NCBI GenBank assembly: GCA_027459665.1 | Contig: DAIDHN010000016.1 | Coordinates: 1-64,000, forward strand | Length of the DNA: 64,000 nt | DNA from: Chthonomonadaceae bacterium | GTDB taxonomy: Bacteria; Armatimonadota; Chthonomonadetes; Chthonomonadales; Chthonomonadaceae | Reading direction: 5' to 3' | Part shown: positions 26,818 through 35,085 of the stretch, in pieces | Layout: every line of letters begins with the position of its first letter | How positions within the stretch are numbered: the first letter of the stretch is position 1 | Notes under the pieces: generated by a model | The model's input: the letters and a program-made list of their open reading frames with translations, nothing else | Told to the model about the DNA's origin: nothing | Databases searched by the model: none | Program-made: the position numbers and the translations under genes

Positions 26818-26857
26818 TTGCATTAACCTGGGTAACCAGATATCCAGGTTAATGCAA
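26818..26857. repeat. Perfect 14-bp inverted repeat spanning an in-frame stop
   Basis: TTGCATTAACCTGG and CCAGGTTAATGCAA enclose a 12-base loop. On the minus strand the TAA in the first arm is the second in-frame stop of the disrupted exported gene. It may be a small inserted palindrome or an intrinsic mRNA hairpin. Confidence 0.8.
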
Positions 26858-28160
26858 GCCGGTAAATGGAGAGTCATGCGTTTTCACGGTTATTCCAGAA
26901 GCAGGCGCTATCGAGCCAAAGTAAGGAACTCCTGAATCAAGCGCATCATTGTAGTCAGGAGGAAACGGAGAGACGTTTCCTTCAAAAGTGCCAGTGATGG
27001 AGGAAGATTTTATGATCTGGATCATTTCCATGCTGCCTCCTGTAAAAGGCGCTGGCGTATCGGCTGACAGGGAAAATTCAACGCCATAATTCCCTGTCAA
27101 ACCTGATAGAAAAAGGGCAGGATATTTGCCATTTGCAAAATTGGCATCGTCCCCAATCTGGGCATGTCCAAATTCATACGCCAACTGTGTTTTATCAGGC
27201 ACCACCTGATTCACAGTGTTGGACATGCTTAGTGTCAGCGTGGTGCCATCGGGTGCCAGCAACGTCGCAGTGCAGCTCACTGTTTCCTATTTGGATACCG
27301 TCGTATCATACCAATACCAGCTGGGACCGGGGATGGTGCCAGTCCAGGGGCCGCTGCCCGTCTTAGGCGTCCGACCGCTGGTTGATGTGAGGACGGGAAG
27401 ACCATTGGCGTTAAACCCCCAGCTTTGGGCATTCGAGTCTGAAATCGTCCAGCCATAACGGGTGCAGGTATAGCCGGCAGGCAGCGGCACGCTGGCAGAA
27501 CACATCTGCCCGCACAACACCTGAGGACCAGTGCTGCTCTTGCTGATTCCTGTCAGCACAATCGATACAGGAATCACCTGAGCAGTGTAGTTCACCGTTT
27601 CATAGGCTAAACCGCCAGACCCTGCGCTCGCCGAGGGACTGTTGCTGCAGGTGGCAGCGGCAGTGGCAGACTGAGATTTGGCGCTGTAGTGTGTGCCCTG
27701 CGATACCCCTGTAGTCATGTAACCAGGAAACGGTGTGTTGATTGTGGTGTCTACCTCGCTGTCGCCCAGGCCGTCGTTGCAGCTTCCGTTCATTTGGCCG
27801 CCCATCGCCTGCCAGGCAGCCTTGCAGGTCTGCACTATAATCACCCCCAGGGTAGCTACCCCCTGAGTGTCGCTGGCGAGGGGCGTTGTTACAGGCTTGC
27901 AGGAGACACTAATGGAGCCGGCTGAATTGCTGGGGCCGGCCATCCCGCCTCCGTAGCCGCTGGATGAAAGCGTGTATGGAGCAGGCGGTGCATTGGTCGA
28001 CGTGGTAATGCCTCCTGTGTAGGCGGGTGCATCATAGCCTTGTGCGCTGCATTGCCGCGGGGCAGTTGCAAGCAAAACCGCAAGCAGGGTGCAAAGCGCA
28101 TTCAGCAGGTGAGACGTTTGCGGGGCATAAAAGTTACGAGGCGGCGGTGCAGGCAGTCGC

Positions 28161-28171
28161 GGGGGGGGGGG
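28161..28171. repeat. Homopolymer of 11 C/G at a start codon
   Basis: Eleven C on the coding (minus) strand lie 17 bases into the gene, directly after codon 5. The ATG with the good ribosome-binding site is out of frame with the long reading frame at this length; one added C (or two lost) joins them. Such tracts change length by slippage in phase-variable genes. A sequencing miscount is also possible. Confidence 0.85.
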
Positions 28172-28281
28172 ACGCAAATGTTTGTCATGGTCTATTCTCC
28201 GGCGCCTTCCTCCAGGAGGCGCCCTGCAGCGACTAACAGTGAAGAGCTGCAGGGGCAGCGTTTTCTGCCAGCAGTGGAAAT

Positions 28282-28323
28282 ATTATAAACAAACCTGTGT
28301 ATTTTGTCAACAGCTTTTTTGCA
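28282..28323 (-). promoter_or_regulatory. Consensus promoter with shared upstream element
   Basis: Minus strand: TTGACA, 17 bases, TATAAT, a full match to the sigma70 consensus, with the same 19-base CTGCAAAAAAGCTGTTGAC element as the prepilin 2 promoter. It drives the disrupted exported gene. The leader contains a GGCGCC-bounded hairpin (about 28201-28223) just before the Shine-Dalgarno. Confidence 0.85.
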
Positions 28324-28486
28324 GACAGGGTGCGCGTGTACTGAATTCAAACTGATATTGAAGTACCTTTTGCCTAAACTGTGTGAACTTCAGCTGTAAA
28401 CTGCGATGATGTTAGAAGAAGAGGAAGCATGTATCGGGTGAGGTGAACGGGATTTACAGGCAGGTGCATTGGTAATAAAGAGGGCG

Positions 28487-28510
28487 CCCCCCGGTCAGAT
28501 GACCGGAGGG
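28487..28510 (-). terminator. GC-rich hairpin downstream of a tiny ORF
   Basis: On the minus strand CCCTCCGGTCA pairs with TGACCGGGGGG (11 bp, tight loop), followed by a weak T-rich tract. It ends the transcript of the methyltransferase gene and the 13-codon frame before it. The rest of 28324-28486 shows no gene. Confidence 0.6.
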
Positions 28511-28519
28511 CTGCACTTC

Positions 28520-28561
28520 TCAGCCTCTGTGAACCAGGGCGAGGAAGTGTATAACCGTCAT
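28520..28561 (-). CDS. Possible 13-residue peptide with very strong ribosome-binding site
   Basis: MTVIHFLALVHRG followed by TGA. It is preceded by AAGGAGGAG at ideal spacing, better than most real genes in the window, and followed after 10 bases by a GC-rich hairpin. It could be a small expressed peptide, a leader or a toxin-like peptide. Length alone gives no coding evidence, so the call is tentative. Confidence 0.35.
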   Translation of the reverse strand: MTVIHFLALVHRG

Positions 28562-28641
28562 ATACTCTCCTCCTTCCCGGCAGGAACCGCGCGTTGTTCC
28601 GCCCATGTGATGCCTCTATATCGAAGGCACGGGGGCGATTG

Positions 28642-29424
28642 CTAAACAGCAGGCAGGCAGGGTATGCGTTCCAGTATGGTGAGGCCGTTGCTTACAGCCC
28701 GGTGCGTAATGAGCCAGCCCTGCTGCACAGCAGTATAGTCGCGGGTTTCTTGCAAAGTGCAGTGCAGCACGGTTTCCAGCGCGCTGGTTACCCCGCGGTT
28801 CTCCAGGCCAAGCATTCTTCTGCCATCCTCGCGTTTTATGGTGTGCCGCTGGTTCGAGTCGTGCAGCACAAGAACAGCTTTGCTTGAGAGAAGCGGCATC
28901 CATGCCTTCAGTTCTGCTACAGTGTGATCGTACAAATGGCTGGTATCCAGAAACAGAAAGTCAAGGTCAGAGTGCTTCAGCCCTTCCGACAGGCAGTATT
29001 CCTGAAAGCGCTGTGCAAAGGCTACATCATCGCTCTGTACAAAGCGCCATTCTTTCCAGTCAGAAACCTGCGAGCAGTCATCCATATCTATGCTAATCAG
29101 AGGGCAGCCGCAGAGTTGTGCGACTCGCTGCAGCACAAAAGTAGACTGTCCGCCTCGCACGCCCAGTTCCACCATCATGCGGGGGCAGGTGCGCAGTGCG
29201 GCGGCAAACAGGGCAGGCAGGTGGTCGCTGATGTCGGTATCCTGCAGCGTATGCTGGTATATTTCGTTGAGGGCGGGCAGTGCGCATTCAGGCGGCAGCG
29301 GCAGCCTGCGGTAAAAGCGGTTGTGCAGCGGCAGATACCAGGCCACCAGTACGTTGTAGATAATGCGGGGGCTGCGCAGCGCCTTCAGCAGCTTACCGGG
29401 CATTGTGTTTGCTTTTTTGAGCAT
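28642..29424 (-). CDS. SAM-dependent methyltransferase/cephalosporin hydroxylase-like protein
   Basis: About 260 residues. Glycine-rich motif I reads MVELGVRGGQSTFVL, followed by an acidic strand end (LISIDMDD) and LDFLFLDTSHLYDHTVAELKAW, as in class I methyltransferases of the Methyltransf_24/CmcI type. The substrate is not predictable; neighbours of this type often modify surface glycans or small metabolites. Possible starts at 29454, 29424 and 29403 overlap the end of the upstream aldolase gene in another frame; 29424 is a compromise. The overlap suggests translational coupling. Confidence 0.75.
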   Translation of the reverse strand: MLKKANTMPGKLLKALRSPRIIYNVLVAWYLPLHNRFYRRLPLPPECALPALNEIYQHTLQDTDISDHLPALFAAALRTCPRMMVELGVRGGQSTFVLQRVAQLCGCPLISIDMDDCSQVSDWKEWRFVQSDDVAFAQRFQEYCLSEGLKHSDLDFLFLDTSHLYDHTVAELKAWMPLLSSKAVLVLHDSNQRHTIKREDGRRMLGLENRGVTSALETVLHCTLQETRDYTAVQQGWLITHRAVSNGLTILERIPCLPAV

Positions 29425-30184
29425 CTTCCAGCTGTTTTCGCCGGTAATGCTCATCCGGGCGGGTGTGAATGCGGTTCACCTGCTGCGGGGTAAGAAAGTT
29501 GGGGCCTCCCAGTGCAAAGGTTCCCAGCAGAATGCGTGCGGTTTTTACTGCCATGGCGGTTACCGTTTGCACATCTCCCATAGTTTTGCCCAGCGCAATC
29601 AGCCCATGGTTCTGCATAAGCGCCATTTTGGGCCACTCGCCATATTCCGCCTCGTACTCTATAAAGCGTGCGCGTACGTGTCTTGCCAGCGGTATGCCGG
29701 GGTCGGTGTACTCTATGAAGCAGGGGGCAGGGCCGCAGCACACAATTTCATCTGGAAACAGCCTTCCTTCCAGCGCTGCCCTCGCACCCCTTGCACAGAG
29801 CACGCTGTTGACAGCCGCAGGGTGGCAGTGCCCCACATACTGCACGCCGGGCAGGGTAAGCAGAAAAGCATGAAAAAACGTTTCTACCGAGGGCATAACG
29901 GCGCTGGAGGCATCTGCCTTGCTGTGCAGCAGTGCAGCGCGCACCTCGGCGTCACTCAGATCGGGGCCATTCAGTGCGGCAAGCGCCCGGTCAAATCTCA
30001 CTTCGCAAAACCCGTCTTGTTCAATACTGCCCAGGTGTTTGCCGCTGGCTTTTACCAGAAATGTATCATCGCTGCAGCGCGCCGATGTGTTTCCTTCGCC
30101 CAGAATGGCATAATCGTGGGCGGGGTCGCCCAGCCACCGGGAAAGCACGATCAGGTTTTGCACGATTTCTTCAAGGCTTGCCAT
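29393..30184 (-). CDS. Class II aldolase/adducin-family protein
   Basis: 263 residues. Features of the zinc-dependent class II aldolase fold are seen: EGNTSARCSDDTFLVKASG, the metal ligands in GHCHPAAVNS, and the second His patch in MQNHGLIALGKT. Enzymes of this family act on fuculose, rhamnulose, ribulose or related phosphates or as decarboxylases; no subtype is clear. ATG 30184 follows GGGAGG at good distance. It is co-transcribed with the methyltransferase gene, which it overlaps. Confidence 0.85.
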   Translation of the reverse strand: MASLEEIVQNLIVLSRWLGDPAHDYAILGEGNTSARCSDDTFLVKASGKHLGSIEQDGFCEVRFDRALAALNGPDLSDAEVRAALLHSKADASSAVMPSVETFFHAFLLTLPGVQYVGHCHPAAVNSVLCARGARAALEGRLFPDEIVCCGPAPCFIEYTDPGIPLARHVRARFIEYEAEYGEWPKMALMQNHGLIALGKTMGDVQTVTAMAVKTARILLGTFALGGPNFLTPQQVNRIHTRPDEHYRRKQLEDAQKSKHNAR

Positions 30185-30391
30185 TCCTATCCTCCCAAAT
30201 CGTCGTAGATTACGTAGTATTCGCTGTACGGGCCGCCGGTTCCTGCCCCATGTCTTTTTGAGTGCATGTTTTTCGTATGTAAAAAGAGTGGAGAGTAAGG
30301 AAAAGGGCAGTCGTTTTGGCAGAAACCGATGGCAGGGGCGCAAGAGTGAAGTATAATGCAGATATAAGGCAGAATAAGGGGATGAAAGCTT

Positions 30392-30760
30392 ATGGGCCAG
30401 TGGCGGGACAATGAGGATAACTCCAAACTGGCGCTGTTTCGCGAACAGGTTTTTCAGGAATTTGGAAGAAACCTGGAGCGGGCAACGCCTGCCAACGTAC
30501 GCGACTTTATGTCGAACTGCCAGGAAACCCTGCTGGGGGCATCACCGCGCCAGCGAATTGAATTGAATGAAACGAAAACTACTTATGAGGAAATACTGAA
30601 AGACTTTTTTGCCAGTGTTTTGGAGAGACCTTCGGAGGATGCGCTGATTTTGCTCTGGCTCATGGCGTTTGAGATGTCTTTCTATACCATAGAAGAGCAT
30701 CTTTCAGAGCGGCTGCAGTCGCTGTTTGGAGAGGTCGGTGAGGATGGCGTAGAGCACTGA
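30392..30760 (+). CDS. Hypothetical acidic helical protein
   Basis: 122 residues, predicted soluble and mostly helical, with charged heptad-like stretches (LFREQVFQEFGRNLERA, ETKTTYEEILKDFFASVLERP). No family recognised. The next gene begins one base after its stop, so they are translationally coupled and probably work together. A TATAAT lies about 45 bases upstream of the ATG. Confidence 0.65.
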   Translation: MGQWRDNEDNSKLALFREQVFQEFGRNLERATPANVRDFMSNCQETLLGASPRQRIELNETKTTYEEILKDFFASVLERPSEDALILLWLMAFEMSFYTIEEHLSERLQSLFGEVGEDGVEH

Positions 30761-30761
30761 G

Positions 30762-31388
30762 ATGAAAAGCGATCGTGTTGAGCCAGGCCGCATTACCTGG
30801 TGCGAAACTGCCCGCAGCAACATCCAGAGCCAGTTTAGCGACAAAACCAGCCGCCCGGTGCTGGTAACTGCCTATTTCGGCATGGATGCCGCGGTGTATC
30901 CCTGCAGCAGCATATGCGAGGGGCCGCATGCGGGGGAATGGGTGGGAGATTTTTTTGGCAGCGGAGACACCTATGTGATACATGCCTATGGTCTCTTTTA
31001 CGTTCCTTTTTCCGACTTGCAGCTGCCGGGCATTATCTGGAAGGAATGGGAAGTATACAGCAGGGTGCATGCATTGGCCCTGCAGGAAGACCTTCGGCGT
31101 TTTCGTCATCAGAACCGGCACCGCACAGGGGCGGTGAGAGAAGAAAGCCGCCAGCAGGACACATCGATGACTACACGACTGGCAGACAGGATGCCGCCCG
31201 AACTGCTGCGCCGCTATTCTGAGGCGCCCTCTCCACCTCCACGCCCTGCCGCGCCCTCGCCTCCACCGGTCAAAAAGCTGTCTGCCCGCGAAGAGTTTGA
31301 GAAAGCGCTGGCAGATATTCAGCCCTACCACATATTGAAACCTGATGAAGAGCCGCCCCCGCCTCCGCGCAAAAAAGGCAGGATTTGA
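30762..31388 (+). CDS. Hypothetical protein with proline-rich tail
   Basis: 208 residues. An N-terminal folded-looking part (about 1-120, with the sequence VTAYFGMDAAVYPC and aromatic-rich strands) is followed by a charged linker and two Pro-rich blocks (SPPPRPAAPSPPP and EEPPPPPRKKGRI). No family recognised. It is coupled to the preceding gene, and the Gfo/Idh/MocA gene lies 76 bases downstream. Confidence 0.65.
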   Translation: MKSDRVEPGRITWCETARSNIQSQFSDKTSRPVLVTAYFGMDAAVYPCSSICEGPHAGEWVGDFFGSGDTYVIHAYGLFYVPFSDLQLPGIIWKEWEVYSRVHALALQEDLRRFRHQNRHRTGAVREESRQQDTSMTTRLADRMPPELLRRYSEAPSPPPRPAAPSPPPVKKLSAREEFEKALADIQPYHILKPDEEPPPPPRKKGRI

Positions 31389-31464
31389 CCCTGCCAGCGT
31401 AGAAACAGTAGGGCAGTAAAGGCCGCTGAGTGTTTTGATGCATGCATAACGCAAAGGAGAACAG

Positions 31465-32685
31465 ATGAACAGCGCGAACGAAAAGATAGGAATGGGCTTT
31501 ATAGGAGTTGCCGGCAGGGGCAGAGAAGCGCTGATGCCGTGGTTTGCCCGCCATGCAGATGTTGATATACGCGCTGTATGCGATGTATACCCGGCACACC
31601 TTGAAAGAGCAGCAGCAGACACAAACGGAAAAGCACAGACCTATCGAGACTACAGGGAAATGCTGGCCGACCCGAACGTAGATGCGGTGGCCATTGCCAC
31701 CCCGCCGCACTGGCATGCAATTATGGCGCTGGAGGCAATGAAGGCAGGTAAAGACGTTTATCTGGAAAAGCCGATGAGCCGGTTTCTTGCCGAAACCAGA
31801 CGCTTGGCAGACTTTGCCAAAAAATATGGCCGCATCACTCAGGTAGGAACACAGATACATGCCACCGAAAACTACCGCAGATGCGTAGATATTGTGCGAT
31901 CGGGCAGGCTGGGGCGCATTGTGGCGGCACGGGTGTTTTGCACCATGAACGACGGCTCGGAAGGACTTGGGCACCCGCCGGACGGGCATCCGCCCGAGGG
32001 ACTGAATTGGGAGCAGTGGCTGGGGCCGGCGCCAGAGGCGAGTTTTAACATGGGCCGGTTTCGCGATGGAATGCACAGGTACTTTGCAGATTACGTAGAC
32101 AGCTGGCTGAACGAGCTTGGCCCCCACATAGTAGACCTGCCCTTCTGGGCGCTGCAGCCAGGCGTGCCTCACGCTACGGCAGCATCGGGCGGACGCTATG
32201 CAACCAACAGCATGGCCGATGTGCCCGACACCATGGATGTGCTTTGGGAGTTTCCGCAGCTTACCATTTCGTGGCACATGATGCAGAGCAGCAGCTTTCA
32301 TTTTGGCATAGGCAGCCCGGGAAGAGGACGCAAGCTGGGCATTGTGTTTCACGGCACAGAGGGTACCCTGATGGCAGACTATGGCATGAGGCAGGTGCTG
32401 GATGTAGACGGCAACATTATTTCTGCCGAAGACTGCCCTTCGGTTGAGCCGCCCTCGCCGGGGCATGAGCGAGAGTTTCTGAACAGCATACGCACCCGCC
32501 AGGAATGTTCCTGCTCGTTCCAGAACCATCTTCCGCTGCATGCAGCCCTCAATTTGGCCCATATTGCCATGAAAACAGACCGCAAAATACATTTCGATGC
32601 CGAAAACTGGTGCATTACGGGTGAACCTGACGCAGAGCAGCTGATGCAAACGCCCTATCGCGCGCCCTACAATCTGCCCGAATAG
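31465..32685 (+). CDS. Gfo/Idh/MocA-family oxidoreductase
   Basis: 406 residues, NAD(P)-dependent. The Rossmann start MGFIGVAGRGREAL and the catalytic-Lys motif DVYLEKPMSR mark the family, followed by an alpha/beta C-terminal domain. AAAGGAG precedes the ATG. The protein lacks a twin-arginine leader, so it is cytosolic. It probably oxidises a sugar or inositol derivative, but no pathway neighbour helps. It may be co-transcribed with the pilus ATPase 29 bases downstream. Confidence 0.9.
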   Translation: MNSANEKIGMGFIGVAGRGREALMPWFARHADVDIRAVCDVYPAHLERAAADTNGKAQTYRDYREMLADPNVDAVAIATPPHWHAIMALEAMKAGKDVYLEKPMSRFLAETRRLADFAKKYGRITQVGTQIHATENYRRCVDIVRSGRLGRIVAARVFCTMNDGSEGLGHPPDGHPPEGLNWEQWLGPAPEASFNMGRFRDGMHRYFADYVDSWLNELGPHIVDLPFWALQPGVPHATAASGGRYATNSMADVPDTMDVLWEFPQLTISWHMMQSSSFHFGIGSPGRGRKLGIVFHGTEGTLMADYGMRQVLDVDGNIISAEDCPSVEPPSPGHEREFLNSIRTRQECSCSFQNHLPLHAALNLAHIAMKTDRKIHFDAENWCITGEPDAEQLMQTPYRAPYNLPE

Positions 32686-32714
32686 CAGTTGGAATATTTG
32701 CTGGAGACCAGAGA

Positions 32715-33989
32715 ATGACACAGACGCCTGCACGAGGACCGCAAACCTTTCGGCTGATTATACGAGAAGCCGGCGCTACCCGCGAAATGGGAGGCGAACT
32801 GACAGAAGCGGTATCACAAACCGATTTTCTGCTGCGCAAAGCGCTCGATCTGGGCGCTTCCGATGTACATTTGCAGCCTGAACGCAACCGCATGCTGCTG
32901 CGCTACCGCATAGACGGCGTGATGCATACCGCAGGCCAGATATCTACCGACCTGGTGCCAAACATTCTGGCGCGGCTCAAACTGGCTGCAGGCATGCACA
33001 TTGACGAAAGAAGAGAACCGCAGGATGGCCGCATTGATATGGAATACGGCTCACGCAAGCTGAGCGCGCGCATATCTGCACTACCCGGCCTGAACGGTGA
33101 AAAAATAGTGATGCGCATCCTCGACCCGGTAGGCGCCAAAGTGGAACTGGATAAGCTGGGAATGGACCCAGATGTGCGTCAGAGATGGGCCAACGCAGTG
33201 AAATCATCGTACGGCCTGGTGCTGGTGACGGGGCCAACAGGCAGCGGAAAAACCTCCACCCTCTATGCCTCACTGAACACGCTGGACAGGCAGAAGAGAA
33301 ACATCGTAACGGTAGAAGACCCGGTAGAGTATGAGTTTTCCGACCATATTCTGCAGGTGCAGGTAACAGAAAAAATGACCTTTCCGCGGGTGATGCGCTC
33401 GTTTCTGCGCCAAGACCCGGATGTGATGCTGGTGGGAGAAATGCGCGACCCCGAGTCGCTGGGCATTGGGATACAGGCAAGCTTGACCGGTCACCTTGTG
33501 CTCTCCTCGCTGCACACCAACAATGCAGTAGAAACCATTGGCCGCATGATAGACATGGAGGGTGAACCCTACCTGATTGCCTCTACTCTGCAGGCCGTGA
33601 TGGCGCAAAGGCTGGTGCGCACCATCTGCCCCTCGTGCAAAACCGCAGTGCAGCCTAATGCCGATGAACTGCTGGAGATTGGCCTGAAGCCGGAAAACGT
33701 ACAAGGGGCATCTATTTATCAGGGGCGCGGCTGCGAGGCATGCCGCAACACTGGTTTCAAGGGCAGGGTAGGGCTGTTTGAACTGCTGGTAAGCACCCCC
33801 GAGCTGCGCGAAATGATTGCCAAAAGCGCTACAGTAGGTGAAATAGGCGCCTATGCGCGCCAGAAGCAGAAAATGCGCACCATGCTCGAAGACGGTCAGG
33901 CCAAGGTACTGGCGGGCATCACCACCCCGCGCGAGGTTTTCTCAGCCGTTTACTCCACCATGACCATGGGAGCGGATACCCTGGCCTGA
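32715..33989 (+). CDS. GspE/PilB-type secretion ATPase
   Basis: 424 residues. The N2-like domain (SDVHLQPERNRMLLRYRIDG) leads into the ATPase core with Walker A GPTGSGKTSTLY, the Asp box VTVEDPVEYEF, Walker B DPDVMLVGEMRDPES and the His box GHLVLSSLHTNNA. The zinc tetracysteine motif CPSC ... CEAC, typical of GspE/PilB, is present. It lacks the roughly 130-residue N-terminal domain of full PilB/GspE. It may power assembly of the DUF1559 pseudopilins. No pilC/D genes lie nearby. Confidence 0.92.
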   Translation: MTQTPARGPQTFRLIIREAGATREMGGELTEAVSQTDFLLRKALDLGASDVHLQPERNRMLLRYRIDGVMHTAGQISTDLVPNILARLKLAAGMHIDERREPQDGRIDMEYGSRKLSARISALPGLNGEKIVMRILDPVGAKVELDKLGMDPDVRQRWANAVKSSYGLVLVTGPTGSGKTSTLYASLNTLDRQKRNIVTVEDPVEYEFSDHILQVQVTEKMTFPRVMRSFLRQDPDVMLVGEMRDPESLGIGIQASLTGHLVLSSLHTNNAVETIGRMIDMEGEPYLIASTLQAVMAQRLVRTICPSCKTAVQPNADELLEIGLKPENVQGASIYQGRGCEACRNTGFKGRVGLFELLVSTPELREMIAKSATVGEIGAYARQKQKMRTMLEDGQAKVLAGITTPREVFSAVYSTMTMGADTLA

Positions 33990-34846
33990 TGAATTTTCAG
34001 CATCTTACCGGGCTGTTTATGTCGCCTCCCTGGGGGCTTGCTCTGCTTTTGGCCGTTCTGCTTGGTCTGGCGGGCTGGCGCATGGGCTGGCTTACCGCAG
34101 GAGGCGGCGCTTCTGCTGCCATACTGGGCACGCTTATTTACGGGCTGGGGGGCGGCAGGGCCATTGCCCCGCTGCTGGTGTTTCTGGTTTCCGGTTCGCT
34201 GCTATCGCTTGCAGCAAGGCAGATTGCAGCAATGAAAGAGGGCGGCAGACAGCCGCGCACAGCCAGGCGTGCTGCACAGGTATGGGCAAACGGCGGTGTG
34301 CCGCTTGCTCTTGCACTTGTACAGGCATGGCTGAGAACGCGCTGGCCCCTCTACCGCCTGCCTGCCGAGCAGATGCTTTACCTGGCCTCTATTGCCGCTG
34401 TGAATGCAGATACCTGGGCTACCGAAATAGGGCGCATGAGCGGCTCTGTTCCACGCTCGCTGCGCAGCGGCAAACCCTGTTCTGCGGGCCTGAGCGGGGC
34501 GGTTTCTGTGGCTGGCACCCTGGGCGGGGTAGCCGGCGCACTGGCGATACCCTTTAGCGTTGTGCGGCTCTGGCCGCTGAATGGCGGGCAGCTGGTGCTG
34601 GCAGCCTGGGCAGGGTTTTTGGGGTGCTGGATAGACAGCATTGCAGGAGCTGCAGTGCAGGCACAGTACAAAAACCCGCAAACCGGCATGCTTACCGAAG
34701 AACCGGTGCATGATGGAAAACCCAATGCGCTCGTACACGGCTGGAGATGGATGAATAACGATATGGTGAATGTACTGGCAGGGGCGGGCGGCGCGCTGTG
34801 TGCCGCAGTGATGATGCACTTTGCCCCCTCCCTGTTCATTCCCTGA
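33989..34846 (+). CDS. DUF92-family membrane protein
   Basis: 285 residues with about six hydrophobic segments. The family hallmarks AVNADTWATEIG and a later TxxPxR-like turn with SVAGTLGGVAGA are seen; plant relatives are phytyl-phosphate kinases (VTE6). A CTP- or isoprenoid-linked role is possible but not shown. The ATG shares its A with the stop of the preceding ATPase gene (TGATG), so the two are translationally coupled. Confidence 0.85.
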   Translation: MNFQHLTGLFMSPPWGLALLLAVLLGLAGWRMGWLTAGGGASAAILGTLIYGLGGGRAIAPLLVFLVSGSLLSLAARQIAAMKEGGRQPRTARRAAQVWANGGVPLALALVQAWLRTRWPLYRLPAEQMLYLASIAAVNADTWATEIGRMSGSVPRSLRSGKPCSAGLSGAVSVAGTLGGVAGALAIPFSVVRLWPLNGGQLVLAAWAGFLGCWIDSIAGAAVQAQYKNPQTGMLTEEPVHDGKPNALVHGWRWMNNDMVNVLAGAGGALCAAVMMHFAPSLFIP

Positions 34847-34860
34847 TAGAAATAAACGCT

Positions 34861-35085
34861 ATGCCTGCACAAAAAAGAATGAACTGCTGGAACTGCCCGC
34901 GCTACAGCCGCTCGCAAAAACGCTGTCTGGATGGCAAGACCAACCCGAAGCGCAAGGCGGATGCCGTAGCGGTGGCAGAGCTGCTGGGCGTGCGTTCGCT
35001 CTGTATCTTTTGCCGGTACCGTTCCGACCTGGCACAGCGGCGCGCGCCGGTCTCTTCCTTTACAGGAGGCGCTTCTACATCGTGA
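34861..35085 (+). CDS. Small Cys-rich protein, probable zinc binder
   Basis: 74 residues, basic, with CWNC near the N-terminus, a single Cys at QKRCLDG and CIFCRYR later, together a plausible zinc site. The first half is rich in Lys/Arg (TNPKRKAD), which suggests nucleic-acid contact. Its stop overlaps the GTG start of the next gene (GTGA). No family recognised; the Cys spacing makes random occurrence unlikely. Confidence 0.6.
   Translation: MPAQKRMNCWNCPRYSRSQKRCLDGKTNPKRKADAVAVAELLGVRSLCIFCRYRSDLAQRRAPVSSFTGGASTS

Larger units (their letters stand above)
26606..28188 (-). pseudogene. Disrupted Ser/Thr/Gly-rich exported protein with C-tract start and two in-frame stops
   Basis: From ATG 28188 (SD GGAG, eight bases) translation enters a run of 11 C and leaves the long frame, ending after 26 codons. 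With 12 or 9 C it would enter a frame coding a Pro-rich leader, a signal peptide (LLNALCTLLAVLLATA..SAQ) and a long Ser/Thr/Gly-rich protein. That frame is interrupted by TAG (27289-27287) and TAA (26851-26849), yet sequence before and after each stop reads as one continuous protein with beta-sandwich-like repeats (two WYW motifs). The last segment ends at 26606. It is either a decaying gene or one silenced by slippage and nonsense changes. A separate GTG start just after the TAG is possible but less likely. Confidence 0.7.

Noticed and set aside
27133-28288. Plus-strand frames over the broken surface gene
   Set aside because: The minus strand has the consensus promoter, ribosome-binding site, signal peptide and continuous protein; plus frames are short shadows.
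31270-32733. Minus-strand open frame of 487 codons over the oxidoreductase gene
   Set aside because: Antisense to a clear Gfo/Idh/MocA gene; no motif, no ribosome-binding site, skewed composition.
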